64,000 nucleotides of DNA, from positions 1,178,001 through 1,242,000 of the forward strand of contig JADCRD010000001.1 of the NCBI GenBank assembly GCA_014946745.1, read 5' to 3'. The stretch comes from Lysobacterales bacterium. Lineage in GTDB: Bacteria; Pseudomonadota; Gammaproteobacteria; Xanthomonadales; Xanthomonadaceae. Numbering within the stretch: the first letter of the stretch is position 1; the number at the start of each line of letters is the position of its first letter. Below are positions 26,548-34,640 of the stretch, piece after piece. The notes under the pieces were generated by a model that was not told the origin of the DNA, ran no database searches, and saw only the letters and a program-made list of their open reading frames with translations. Both the position numbers and the translations under genes were made by a program.

Positions 26548-27158
26548 ACTACAACTCAGCTGCGAACGCGAAGCGGAACATCACCGAGGCAATTGGTCTG
26601 ATGCGCGGCGTAATGGCTGACGGCAACGTCAACAAGGCTGAAGCCGAGTTCATGCTGGGTTGGATTCTTTCGCAGGACAAGCTGAGCAGCGACCCGATTC
26701 TCCGCCCTTTGCTCACGCTTTTGCATCGTGCGTGTGAGTCCGATGGTGCGTTCTCCGACAACGAAGGCGCGCTCCTTGGCGAACTGCTCTCCTTGGTTGG
26801 AGGGACCGAGCTGGTCCCGGCAGGTACGACCTCTCTTTCCTCTACCCACTTCTTTACTTCGCCACCTCCAACGGTTCGGCACAAGGCAACGTTCGTGCTT
26901 ACGGGAACGTTCCGCCTTGGGCCTCGCTCGAAGGTCGAAATGACCATTTCTGCCTTGGGTGGCCTCGTCGCGAGCAACATCACGCAGAGCACTGACTTCC
27001 TGATCGTCGGTGAGAAGGCTTCCCCGGATTGGGCGAATCCTTCCTTCGGTCGGAAGATAGAAGCGGCTCATGCGTTGGTCGGCCTGGGATTTCCGATCGC
27101 AATCATCAGCGAGACTCATTGGGTGCGCGGCTTGCCCGCTGATCGCGGCACTCGGTAG
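26544..27158 (+). CDS. TerB-like helical domain plus C-terminal BRCT domain protein
   Basis: A 204-residue protein. Residues ~1-90 form a helical bundle with acidic turns (MADGNVNKAEAEFMLGWIL and SDGAFSDNEGALLGELL) that resembles TerB-like/tellurite-resistance helical domains. Residues ~110-195 form a BRCT domain of the DNA-ligase/polymerase-exonuclease type: ATFVLTGTF, then ISALGGLVASNITQSTDFLIVG, then KIEAAHALVGLGFPIAIISETHW. BRCT domains bind DNA ends or phosphopeptides. It overlaps the upstream gene by 4 bases and its 3' end overlaps the convergent serine hydrolase gene by 43 bases. The lower GC suggests horizontal acquisition. Stand-alone BRCT proteins of this layout occur in mobile regions; the precise role is unknown. 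Confidence 0.85.
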   Translation: MNYNSAANAKRNITEAIGLMRGVMADGNVNKAEAEFMLGWILSQDKLSSDPILRPLLTLLHRACESDGAFSDNEGALLGELLSLVGGTELVPAGTTSLSSTHFFTSPPPTVRHKATFVLTGTFRLGPRSKVEMTISALGGLVASNITQSTDFLIVGEKASPDWANPSFGRKIEAAHALVGLGFPIAIISETHWVRGLPADRGTR

Positions 27159-28693
27159 AACTCCTGCTGTCTCCATTCGATGGACTCGGTCGGCGCGTCG
27201 TACTGAACAGCCTCTGGCACCTCGATCTCCGACCCGCTTGCTCCGAACACCCCCTCCCGCGCCGGCGTCAACTGCATTCGCATCGCACCCAGCCAAGCTT
27301 CAAGCCCGTCCGGACCCAGCTGCACGCGCATCCGCCCCAGACGTTCGCTCTCGAACTCGCCCACGTAGGCCTGCAGTTCCTCGCGCGTTGGCTTCCACGC
27401 CCAGCCACCCCAGCTCGGATCGGCGCGGGCGCTCGCCACGGCTTCGCGTCGCGATTCAACGAGCCGGGCCAGTCGGCCGGGATAAGCGTCCACCGCCTGC
27501 CGCAGTCGCGCGAGTTCAGAGTCATCGCCGTGGGCCAGGCCGATGAAGGCCTTCATCAGCTCCAGCGCAAAGCCTTCGATGGCGCTATCGCTGTTGACCG
27601 CGAAGGACAGGCCGGCGCCGAGATCGGGCAACAGCAGGCTGACGCTGACTGCGCCGCGGTAGCTGCCCGGGTGCATCAGCACGCGGTGGCCGCGGTAGCC
27701 GCAGGCGTACCAGCCCAGGCTGTAGCCGTCGCAGACGAACTCGCTGTCCGCGAGGTTCGCCTCCACCACGGGCCGCTGCGCGCGCTCGAAGCTCGCGCGT
27801 GAGGGCCGTCCGCTGGGTGAGCGCAGGCGCAGGTTCGCGCGCAGCCAGCGCGCCATGTCAGCCGAGGAGGCATACAGCCCCCCGGCGGCGTGCATCAGCG
27901 CATCGGCTTTGGGCGGCGTGCTCAGCCAGCGCTCGCCGTCCCACTGGTGGTTCCAGGCGAGAACCTTCGCGGGCACTTCGGAGCTGCGCGCATGCACATA
28001 GCGCAGCTGCAGCGGCTGCAGCACGTGCTTCCTCAAGTGCGTCTGCCAAGGTGTGCCGGTGCGCGCTTCCAGCGCGGCGCCGTAGACCAGGTAGCCGAGG
28101 TTGGCGTAGCGGAAGCCCGGCTCCCGCGCCTGCGTGTGGTCCGCCAGCAGGGCGGGGTAGTCGGCGGCCGGGACCTCGCGCACGTAGGCGGTCAACAGGT
28201 TCAGCGTGTCGGTGCGCAGCGGCGCCTGGTGCGAGAGCAGATCGGTGAGCGTGATGCGCGCGGGCTCGGCGGGCGAGGGCAGGCGCAGATCGGGCCAGAC
28301 CTCGGCCAGCGTGGTCGACAGCGGCAGCACGCCCTGTGCATCCAGCTCCACCGCCAGCAGGCCGACGAAGGACTTGGTCTGCGAGGCGATGTAGAAGCGC
28401 GCGTTGGCATCGGCCGCGTCGCCGTGTCCCGCGCGCAGCGCCCCTTGCGCCAGCAGCAGCGGCGTTTCTTCGCCGCTCACCACGACGGCCGATGCGGCGG
28501 GAAAGGCGCCGGGCATGCGCTGCACTTCACGCACTGCGTCGCTGATGGCTGCGGCGGCGGCTTCGATGCCTGCGTTCTGCGGAGCCTCCGGCTCAGCACG
28601 TGTCGACTGCGCGGATAGCGCGAGTACGAGGACGAGCAGCGCACAGAGTGCAGCCAGGGCGGGGTGTCTGTGTGAGGTGGGCATCGTCGCCAT
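27116..28693 (-). CDS. Serine hydrolase of the class C beta-lactamase/esterase superfamily, exported
   Basis: A 525-residue protein with an N-terminal signal peptide (hydrophobic LAALCALLVLVLALSAQ, residues ~13-29). The catalytic triad motifs of class C beta-lactamase/DD-peptidase relatives are present: Ser104-Gln-Thr-Lys107 (SxxK), Tyr196-Ala-Asn198 (YxN) and His341-Pro-Gly343 (replacing KTG). HxG enzymes of this type are commonly esterases or peptidases rather than lactamases. A C-terminal ~110-residue extension with Trp-rich AYVGEFES... resembles the trailing beta domain of such esterases. Its 3' end runs into the BRCT gene on the other strand. Substrate cannot be predicted. Confidence 0.9.
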   Translation of the reverse strand: MATMPTSHRHPALAALCALLVLVLALSAQSTRAEPEAPQNAGIEAAAAAISDAVREVQRMPGAFPAASAVVVSGEETPLLLAQGALRAGHGDAADANARFYIASQTKSFVGLLAVELDAQGVLPLSTTLAEVWPDLRLPSPAEPARITLTDLLSHQAPLRTDTLNLLTAYVREVPAADYPALLADHTQAREPGFRYANLGYLVYGAALEARTGTPWQTHLRKHVLQPLQLRYVHARSSEVPAKVLAWNHQWDGERWLSTPPKADALMHAAGGLYASSADMARWLRANLRLRSPSGRPSRASFERAQRPVVEANLADSEFVCDGYSLGWYACGYRGHRVLMHPGSYRGAVSVSLLLPDLGAGLSFAVNSDSAIEGFALELMKAFIGLAHGDDSELARLRQAVDAYPGRLARLVESRREAVASARADPSWGGWAWKPTREELQAYVGEFESERLGRMRVQLGPDGLEAWLGAMRMQLTPAREGVFGASGSEIEVPEAVQYDAPTESIEWRQQEFYRVPRSAGKPRTQ

Positions 28694-28713
28694 CCGCGGA
28701 GGCCAGGGTGGGA

Positions 28714-28732
28714 GGCGCGTCGGGGACGCGCC
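28714..28732. repeat. Hairpin GGCGCGTC-GGG-GACGCGCC
   Basis: A perfect 8-bp inverted repeat with a 3-base loop lies 20 bases upstream of the serine hydrolase start. It could be a REP-like element or an attenuating structure in the 5' leader. No second copy was noticed in the window. Confidence 0.45.
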
Positions 28733-28941
28733 GCTTCAACCTGGATGGAGACGGTCAGTGCCCGCCTGGTTGCAGGCGAGGGAGGTGAGAACGCAGCTTT
28801 GGACTCGCCCGGCGCCATCGCGTGTTGCCGTTATGCCCGCTTCAGTTCGTCGCCACAGATCGGGTCTTGCGTGGCTTCGTGGTTCCTGCGAGCTTCAGCG
28901 TCGACAGTCGCACGACTACCATTGGCTTGAGCTCCGAACGT

Positions 28942-29430
28942 ATGGACCCGAATCCCTACACGCCGCCGCAGGCGCCGCTTGCTGACCACTCGACGCGATC
29001 GCCGCTGGCCGCGGTGGTGGTGGGAGCTGCGGTTGGCTACGGGTTCGCTTACGTGGCGCTGGTGCTCATCAGCTTCGGGTACTTCTGGATGCTCACGCTG
29101 CAGGGGGTGCCGCAGGAGGAGCTCTACTACCGTGCGCTGGGTTCGACAGCGTTCCTGCTGTTTGGCCACGTCGCGGTGTGCCCCTGCATGATGGCGGGGG
29201 GCTACTGGAGCGCGCGCTTGAGCCCTGGAGGCGCGGTCGGGGCCGCACTGTCGTCGGCCGCGCTGGTGGCGGCGCTTGCTCTGTTGGATATGTTTGCGCC
29301 TTTCGTTCTGCCGATCCCGTCGTGGTCGCGGGGTCTGTCCCTTCTGCTGCCGTTTCCAGCTTTCTGGCTGGGAGCTCTGCTATGGCGCCGACACCGCCAT
29401 GCGTGGGCGTCGAGCAGGGCAGAGGCATGA
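28942..29430 (+). CDS. Small polytopic membrane protein, unknown function
   Basis: A 162-residue inner-membrane protein. It starts MDPNPYTPPQAPLAD, a proline-rich N-terminus often seen in small Lysobacterales membrane proteins, and has four hydrophobic segments at about residues 25-50, 65-90, 100-120 and 130-150. Charged RRHRHAW at the C-terminal end is probably cytoplasmic. An in-frame upstream ATG at 28822 is unlikely because its extension is not membrane-like. There is no recognisable family motif. It is followed after 147 bases by a MAPEG protein in the same direction. Confidence 0.75.
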   Translation: MDPNPYTPPQAPLADHSTRSPLAAVVVGAAVGYGFAYVALVLISFGYFWMLTLQGVPQEELYYRALGSTAFLLFGHVAVCPCMMAGGYWSARLSPGGAVGAALSSAALVAALALLDMFAPFVLPIPSWSRGLSLLLPFPAFWLGALLWRRHRHAWASSRAEA

Positions 29431-29577
29431 AGATGGGCGGGTGACGGCAGCGGGGGCATGCGTCATGCACTGCCGGCGGCGTGGTCCCCTGGCGTCACGA
29501 CACTGCGCTTCTCCGGCGGCGGCCAGGCCTCAAGTGTCACTCGACTTTCCTCACGCGAAGAACTGAGCACCTCTGTC

Positions 29578-29970
29578 ATGAGCCATCCCTTCCTGCTGCC
29601 CATGGCCGCGCACGTCGCGCTCGCCGCCCTGCTGTACGCGGCGCTGACGGTCGCGCGCGCGCCGAAGGTCTGGGGCATCGGCCGTCGCGCGGATGGGGCG
29701 AATCCGTTTGCTGCGATCGAGCCGCGATTGAGCGCGAACTTGTCGAACCAGTTCGAGTGGCCGCTGTTCTTCCACGTCGCCTGTCTGCTGATGCCGAGCG
29801 CATCGGACACCGCGCTCGTGCTCGCCTGGGCCTTCATCGCTGGCCGCGTGCTGCACAGCGCCGTGCAGGTGTTTACCGCCAACGTTCGCCTCCGCGGGCT
29901 GGTGTTCATGCTGAACTTCGTGGCGGTGCTGGGGCTGTGGGCGCTGCTGGTGGCAGCGGCGTTGCGCTGA
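29578..29970 (+). CDS. MAPEG family membrane protein
   Basis: A 130-residue membrane protein with four helices, the size and layout of MAPEG proteins (membrane-associated proteins in eicosanoid and glutathione metabolism). Typical features are the segment NLSNQFEWPLFFHVACLL near residues 54-71, with the Asn-Gln-x-Glu and following aromatic residues, and AGRVLHSAVQVFTANVRLRG near 90-108, with the conserved Arg and His. Eukaryotic members use glutathione; the bacterial role is poorly defined. The ATG at 29578 directly precedes the first helix. Function beyond the family is not predictable. Confidence 0.8.
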   Translation: MSHPFLLPMAAHVALAALLYAALTVARAPKVWGIGRRADGANPFAAIEPRLSANLSNQFEWPLFFHVACLLMPSASDTALVLAWAFIAGRVLHSAVQVFTANVRLRGLVFMLNFVAVLGLWALLVAAALR

Positions 29971-30016
29971 GTTCTGCCCCTTTCAGGCGGCATCCCCGCT
30001 GCGCCGAGAGACCACC

Positions 30017-30310
30017 ATGGCGAACACCCTGCAGTGCGGCACCCACGGCGAGCGCGAGGCGCGCTTCGTCTGCGATCACCTGTTCCAGAACCTCCGTGCG
30101 GCGAGCCCACAGCGCCTGATCTACTACGCGCCGGAACACGCACCGCACGAGCCGACGCCAGCGATCTGGTGCGAAGGCTGCGAGGCGGTCATCCAAGCCG
30201 AGGGCGAGATCAACGCTGCAGCGCTGGCCGTGGCGAACTTCCATGGGATCTGCGATTTCTGCTTCCAGCGCTACCTGGACGCAGGTGAGCCCGCGACCGT
30301 CGAGGCCTGA
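30017..30310 (+). CDS. Small cysteine-rich, zinc-ribbon-like protein
   Basis: A 97-residue cytosolic protein starting MANTLQCGTHG. Six cysteines are placed as C-GTHG near residue 7, FVCDH near 19, WCEGC near 52-55 and CDFC near 79-82. The CxxC pairs with nearby His suggest one or two structural zinc sites. No known family is assigned; small proteins of this sort are common next to metabolic genes in Lysobacterales. It lies 46 bases after the MAPEG gene and may share its transcript. Confidence 0.7.
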   Translation: MANTLQCGTHGEREARFVCDHLFQNLRAASPQRLIYYAPEHAPHEPTPAIWCEGCEAVIQAEGEINAAALAVANFHGICDFCFQRYLDAGEPATVEA

Positions 30311-30625
30311 GACCTCAGCTGCAGCGGTGTTCGCGTCGCGACAGATCGACCTGCGGTCATCCATGGGCTGGCGGTCGATCGGCGCTTTCCGGGCGACTTC
30401 ACCAAGGCCCTGGCCGTGATCCCCCAAAGGCCCTTGCGTCCGAGCAGAACTGAGCCCTCGGGCGCGCTGCGCAGCGTGGCATGGGTGGCCGGGCTGCGCT
30501 CGCGCGCGGACTGTTCCGGAGGCTCACTTGTTTCCGTCGCGTTCGCATGGGAATCTCTGGCCCGGCCGTGTTCCCAGCGATCGGGCAGCGCGGCCGCTTC
30601 CTGTAATCACCAAGGATTGACACCC
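30311..30625. other. Intergenic region before the secreted cysteine-rich peptide
   Basis: This 315-base stretch holds no supported gene. AAGGA 10 bases before the ATG at 30626 is the ribosome-binding site of the peptide gene. No clear -35/-10 pair or structured RNA was found. Confidence 0.5.
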
Positions 30626-30913
30626 ATGAAGACCTCGATTCTCGCCGCCATTCTCTCGATCTGCTTCTCCACTGCCGCGTTCTCCGCTCAGCCTGCGGCG
30701 GAGAGTGCACCGGGCTTCCAGTTCGCCACCGCGTCTGAGCTGAAATCCAACAGCCTGGTCGCCGTGGAAGCCCAAACCACCGGCGTGGAGGTGTGCTGGG
30801 CGACGTACACCGCGTGCATGCTGTCCTGCGGCTACTACGATCCGGCGCAGTTCCCGGTGGACGCCTGTTCCGAAGCCTGCTTCAACGAGTATCTGAGCTG
30901 CGCAGGCTTTTGA
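30626..30913 (+). CDS. Secreted six-cysteine peptide with mirror-image spacing
   Basis: A 95-residue precursor. A clear signal peptide (MKTSILAAILSICFSTAAFSAQ) predicts cleavage after residue ~21, leaving a mature protein of ~74 residues. All six mature cysteines fall in the last 40 residues, with spacing C-x6-C-x3-C-x12-C-x3-C-x6-C, symmetric about the centre. Twin Cx3C helices joined by a short loop would make a disulfide-staple helical hairpin like that of small Tim chaperones, though no homology is claimed. Tyr and Trp residues lie between the cysteines. Possible roles include a secreted peptide, an inhibitor or an envelope factor; none is shown. A strong hairpin follows the stop. Confidence 0.8.
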   Translation: MKTSILAAILSICFSTAAFSAQPAAESAPGFQFATASELKSNSLVAVEAQTTGVEVCWATYTACMLSCGYYDPAQFPVDACSEACFNEYLSCAGF

Positions 30914-30922
30914 ATGCGGCGG

Positions 30923-30950
30923 GGGCGGCCCTGATCGTTCAGGGCCGCCC
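30923..30950. terminator. Bidirectional terminator hairpin between convergent genes
   Basis: GGGCGGCCCTGA (30923-30934) pairs with TCAGGGCCGCCC (30939-30950) across loop TCGT: a perfect 12-bp stem, nine bases after the peptide stop. It overlaps the last codons of the convergent diguanylate cyclase gene, so it likely ends both transcripts. Confidence 0.7.
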
Positions 30951-33900
30951 TGACTCGCTGGAAGACGGGCGCCCGCGTGAGGCGTCTGCCTGCGACGCTG
31001 CCACCGCACCGCCACTCAGGAATCGCAGCTCGGCGCTGTCTTCAAGCGTGCGGTCTCCCTCGCGCAGCAGCGCTACCACGCGCTCGGCCATCACGCCGGC
31101 TTCGGCCTGATACAGCCCCCAGCCGTTGCGGCCCTCGCGCTTGACCCGGTACAGCGCCCGGTCGGCCAGATCCAGCAGATGCTCCCACTGCAGGGTCTGG
31201 TCGGCGCTTGGCAGCAGGGGATAGGGGCACAGGCCGATCGAGCAGGTCAGCCGCAGGGGTTCGGCGGCGCCGATGTCGAAGGGAAAGGCCGCGACTGCCG
31301 AGCGCAGGCGTTCGCCCAGCACCGGAAGAAAGGCCAAAGGCATGGGGCGGAACACCAGGACGAACTCCTCGCCGCCCCAGCGCGCCACGTAGTCGCCGGT
31401 GCGGACCTGGCCCAGCAATACGTCGGCGAACTGCTGCAGCACGCGGTCGCCCACCGCATGCCCGTAGGTGTCGTTGATCTGCTTGAAGTGATCGATATCG
31501 GCCAGCGCGAAGACCAGCGCTCGCGGCTGGGGTGCGGGGCCGGCGAGCTCACGCGCATAGAAGGCGATGTCCTTCGGGATCTGTGCGCCCAGGTAGCGTC
31601 GGTTGCGCAATCCTGTCAGCGGATCGGTCTGCGTGGCCTCGTGCAGACGCTGGTTGGCGCTGGCCAGATCCAGGGTGCGCTGCTGGACCAGCGCTTCCAG
31701 CTGCCGCGCGCGCTGATGGTAGCGATGCTGCTGCAGCCGATAGCCGGCGAAGCCGAGCAGAGCGATCCCGATCACGATCAGGGCGATGAACGCGCGGGTC
31801 TCGCTGAAGCTGGGTTCGATGCGGAATTCGAGCATCGCCGCCGGGCTCCAGTGGCCGCTGGACGTCGAAGCCTGCACCTCGAAGCGGTAGTCGCCTCCCG
31901 GCAGATTGGTGTAGCTGGTGACGCGCTGGCCGGCCTCGTCGGTTTCGCGCCAGTCTTCGCTGTAGCCGAGCAGGCGGTAGCGGAAGCCGATGCTGCGCGG
32001 CTCGTAGAAGCTGATGGCGGTGTACTCGAAGGCCACATCACGCACCTCCGCGGACAGATTCAGCGACTGCGTGGCGCTGACTGATTGCCAGTCGCTGTCG
32101 ATGCGGATGCGTTCGATCAGGGTCGTGGGTGGGGCGTCGGGCAGTCGGGCGTCCTGGGTGTCCAGTACGACCAGGCCATCGCGGCTGGGCGCCCACAGTT
32201 CGCGGCCGCGCTGAAGGCCTTTGCTGTTGCCGGCGCCGTTGCAGCAATAGCCTTTCTGGCCACCGCGACGGTCGCCGCGTTCGTTCAGCAGCATTTCGCC
32301 GCGGACGCGGTCGCTGCGGCCGCTGGCCAGCGCCTGCAGGTCGCTGAGCGGCACCCGGCCGATGCCGCGGATGCCGGCGACCCACAGGTAGGTCGCGTCG
32401 TGAGCGAGAAAGAACGGCGTGTTGCTGGGCATGCCCTGCGCTTTGCCCAGCAGGTGCCAGCGGCCACCGCTGAACAGGTAGATCCGCTCTGCCAGTGAAC
32501 CGGCCACCAGGTCGCCGTTGGCCAGCTCGTGGAGCACGGTGACGTCGAGCCCGGCCGGCATGCCGAGGTCGGGGGCAAACGGATGGGCGCGATCTTCGCG
32601 AATCTCGAAGATGCCGGACTGGGTGCTGACCAGCAGGCGGCCGTCCCGGGCCGGCAACACGAAGCGTACGCGCGGATCGCTCAAGCCTTCCGCTTCGCCA
32701 AGCCGTCGAACTTGCTGGCCGTCATCGTGGAACAGGCCGCCGTTGGTGGCCAGCCACAGTCGCCCCTGCGCATCGCGAACGATGCCGTTGATCTGCAGCG
32801 CGGCCAGCGCCTCGAACCGACTCGGCGTGTTGATCACCCCGTCTTCGAGCACGGCAAGCCCGAAGCGCGTGCCGATCCAGACCCGCGCCTCTTCGGCGCG
32901 CAGCGAATAGGCGCTCGGGTGGGGCAGGGCGGTGCCCTCTACGACCTGTTCGAAGCGGCCGTTCTCGAAGCGTGCGAGGCCGGAGTCGCTGCCGACCCAG
33001 AGCGCGCCATCGGGCGCTTCGGCGATCGACCACAGCAGCGGTGTCTGCAGGCCCTGGCGCTCGCTGTAGCGACGCGTCCAGCCGTTGCGCAGGCGGGTGA
33101 CCCCGCTCCAGTGGCTGCCCAGCCAGAGATTGGCCTCGCGATCCTCGAACAGCGAGCGGATCGACAGCCCCGCGCCCTCGCGCACCACGCGCTCGAAGCT
33201 GCCGTCGGCGCGCAGGCGGGTGAGATGGGCCAGCTCGGCAATCCAGTGATTGCCATCGCGATCCAGCAGCATGGCCTCGATCGGCGTGTGGGACAGGCCG
33301 ACCGCGCCGGTGTGGCGCTGCCATCGGTCGTCTCTCAGCACCATCAGGCCGTCGCTGGTGCCCGCCCAGAGTTGGCCGTTGGCACGCAGCAGCGCACGCG
33401 TGGCGGCGGTGCGGGCGTCGTCGGGGAATGCAAGAAAGCGCAGGTCGCCGGTGGCCGCACGCAGGTGCACGCCGCCGACGCTGCCGATCCAGAGATCCGG
33501 GCCTTCCGGTAGCAGCGCGCGCGCCGGCAGCTGCAGCTGCGCCAGCGGCTCCAGAGCATCGTCGCGGATCACGTACACCGCGTTGCCGGCAGCGGCCAGC
33601 ACCTCGCCCTGGGCGGTACGTGCGAGCGCATGGACGTTGAGCCCCGCCGCGGGATCGTCGGCGAGTGGCACCGGGAAGAAACGGCCCTCACGCCAACCGG
33701 CCAATCCCTTGTAGGTGCCGATCCACACCGTGCCCTGCGCATCGGCAAGCAGGGCGTTGATGTAGGTTCCCGGCAGGGCGGGCGCCGTCTCCGGCGTGAA
33801 GGCGGTGAAGCGGCGTCCATCGAAGCGCGCGACGCCCGCCTGCGTACCCACCCAGAGGTAGCCCTGGGCGTCCTGGGTCAAGGCCAGCGCGCTGATCTGC

Positions 33901-34049
33901 GGCAGCCCTTCCTCGATGCTCCAGGTGTTGCTGACGAAGTTGTGGAACTCCTTGGCGCTGTCCAGCGCCAGGGCCCCGGGCCCCAGCAGCGGGCCGATCA
34001 AGAGCAGGGCCGCTGCCCACAGCCAGGCGAACGCGGCGCGGCGCTTCAT
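30939..34049 (-). CDS. Reg_prop / Y_Y_Y sensor diguanylate cyclase (GGDEF)
   Basis: A 1036-residue transmembrane enzyme that makes cyclic di-GMP. After a signal/anchor segment (residues ~7-28) come about a dozen beta-propeller blades with the LWVGT/LWIGS pattern of two-component regulator propellers, in the periplasm (about 35-640). A conserved GYCCNGAGNSKG insert follows, then a Y_Y_Y domain (about 680-745), one TM helix (FIALIVIGIALLGFAGYRL), a short coiled coil and the GGDEF domain. The active site is RWGGEEFVLVF near residue 890, and RTGD five residues before it is an intact inhibitory I-site. ATG 34049 starts the signal segment; the ORF extends to 34244 without support. The periplasmic ligand is unknown. 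Confidence 0.92.
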   Translation of the reverse strand: MKRRAAFAWLWAAALLLIGPLLGPGALALDSAKEFHNFVSNTWSIEEGLPQISALALTQDAQGYLWVGTQAGVARFDGRRFTAFTPETAPALPGTYINALLADAQGTVWIGTYKGLAGWREGRFFPVPLADDPAAGLNVHALARTAQGEVLAAAGNAVYVIRDDALEPLAQLQLPARALLPEGPDLWIGSVGGVHLRAATGDLRFLAFPDDARTAATRALLRANGQLWAGTSDGLMVLRDDRWQRHTGAVGLSHTPIEAMLLDRDGNHWIAELAHLTRLRADGSFERVVREGAGLSIRSLFEDREANLWLGSHWSGVTRLRNGWTRRYSERQGLQTPLLWSIAEAPDGALWVGSDSGLARFENGRFEQVVEGTALPHPSAYSLRAEEARVWIGTRFGLAVLEDGVINTPSRFEALAALQINGIVRDAQGRLWLATNGGLFHDDGQQVRRLGEAEGLSDPRVRFVLPARDGRLLVSTQSGIFEIREDRAHPFAPDLGMPAGLDVTVLHELANGDLVAGSLAERIYLFSGGRWHLLGKAQGMPSNTPFFLAHDATYLWVAGIRGIGRVPLSDLQALASGRSDRVRGEMLLNERGDRRGGQKGYCCNGAGNSKGLQRGRELWAPSRDGLVVLDTQDARLPDAPPTTLIERIRIDSDWQSVSATQSLNLSAEVRDVAFEYTAISFYEPRSIGFRYRLLGYSEDWRETDEAGQRVTSYTNLPGGDYRFEVQASTSSGHWSPAAMLEFRIEPSFSETRAFIALIVIGIALLGFAGYRLQQHRYHQRARQLEALVQQRTLDLASANQRLHEATQTDPLTGLRNRRYLGAQIPKDIAFYARELAGPAPQPRALVFALADIDHFKQINDTYGHAVGDRVLQQFADVLLGQVRTGDYVARWGGEEFVLVFRPMPLAFLPVLGERLRSAVAAFPFDIGAAEPLRLTCSIGLCPYPLLPSADQTLQWEHLLDLADRALYRVKREGRNGWGLYQAEAGVMAERVVALLREGDRTLEDSAELRFLSGGAVAASQADASRGRPSSSESGRP

Positions 34050-34640
34050 GGGCCACGGCTCCCACCACGATCGACTCCGGCGGTTCTCGGGCGGCCCGAT
34101 GTCTGATGGCTGGTCGAGGTCGATCAAGGTCGGGAGTCTGGCAGCGTTGCGAGCACGCATGCAGGTCATGTGCCTGTCGCAGGCGCCGGACCTTCTTGGC
34201 TGACTGACTGCCGGAAGAACGGAGTTGAGCGGCGGCCGCAGCATCCGTCGCCGTGGCCATTCGGCGCGCTCGCTGCGGCCGTTCCGCGTGCGGGGTCGGC
34301 CTCGCGATGCCCTGCTTCGCCCGGTCGCGAGCGCCTAGCGCCAGCGTCTACGAGGCGGCCCAGCCGCCCAGCCGCCCAGCCGCCCAGCCGCGCCGTCGCC
34401 CGCTGCGCGGCGACGCCTTCGCTTCGCTCGGTCACGCTGGATCAAGCACGTGCGTGTTCGATCCGCGGGCCCCCCCGTGGCGCGCCGGTAGCTCCGATCC
34501 GTCAGAGCTTCCTCGATGCAGAACTCGCTGGCCTTGCGGGGGATTCCGAAAGGCTGAGCTGCCGCAGGCCGTGGCGAACGGTCCGGTCAGCGACGGCGAC
34601 TCCGCGCTGCCGCGCGCGCGGGGTTGCCGTGGCTGCGCTG
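34050..34640. other. Intergenic region with a short tandem repeat (CCCAGCCG)4
   Basis: This 591-base gap between two minus-strand genes holds no supported gene. Four perfect head-to-tail copies of CCCAGCCG lie at 34359-34390. ORFs on both strands here are low-information shadows. The promoter of the diguanylate cyclase gene must lie here, but I cannot place it with confidence. Confidence 0.55.

Noticed and set aside
34359..34390. (CCCAGCCG)4 as a regulatory array
   Set aside because: Four short copies in a gene-free high-GC gap; no partner gene or dyad, probably slippage.
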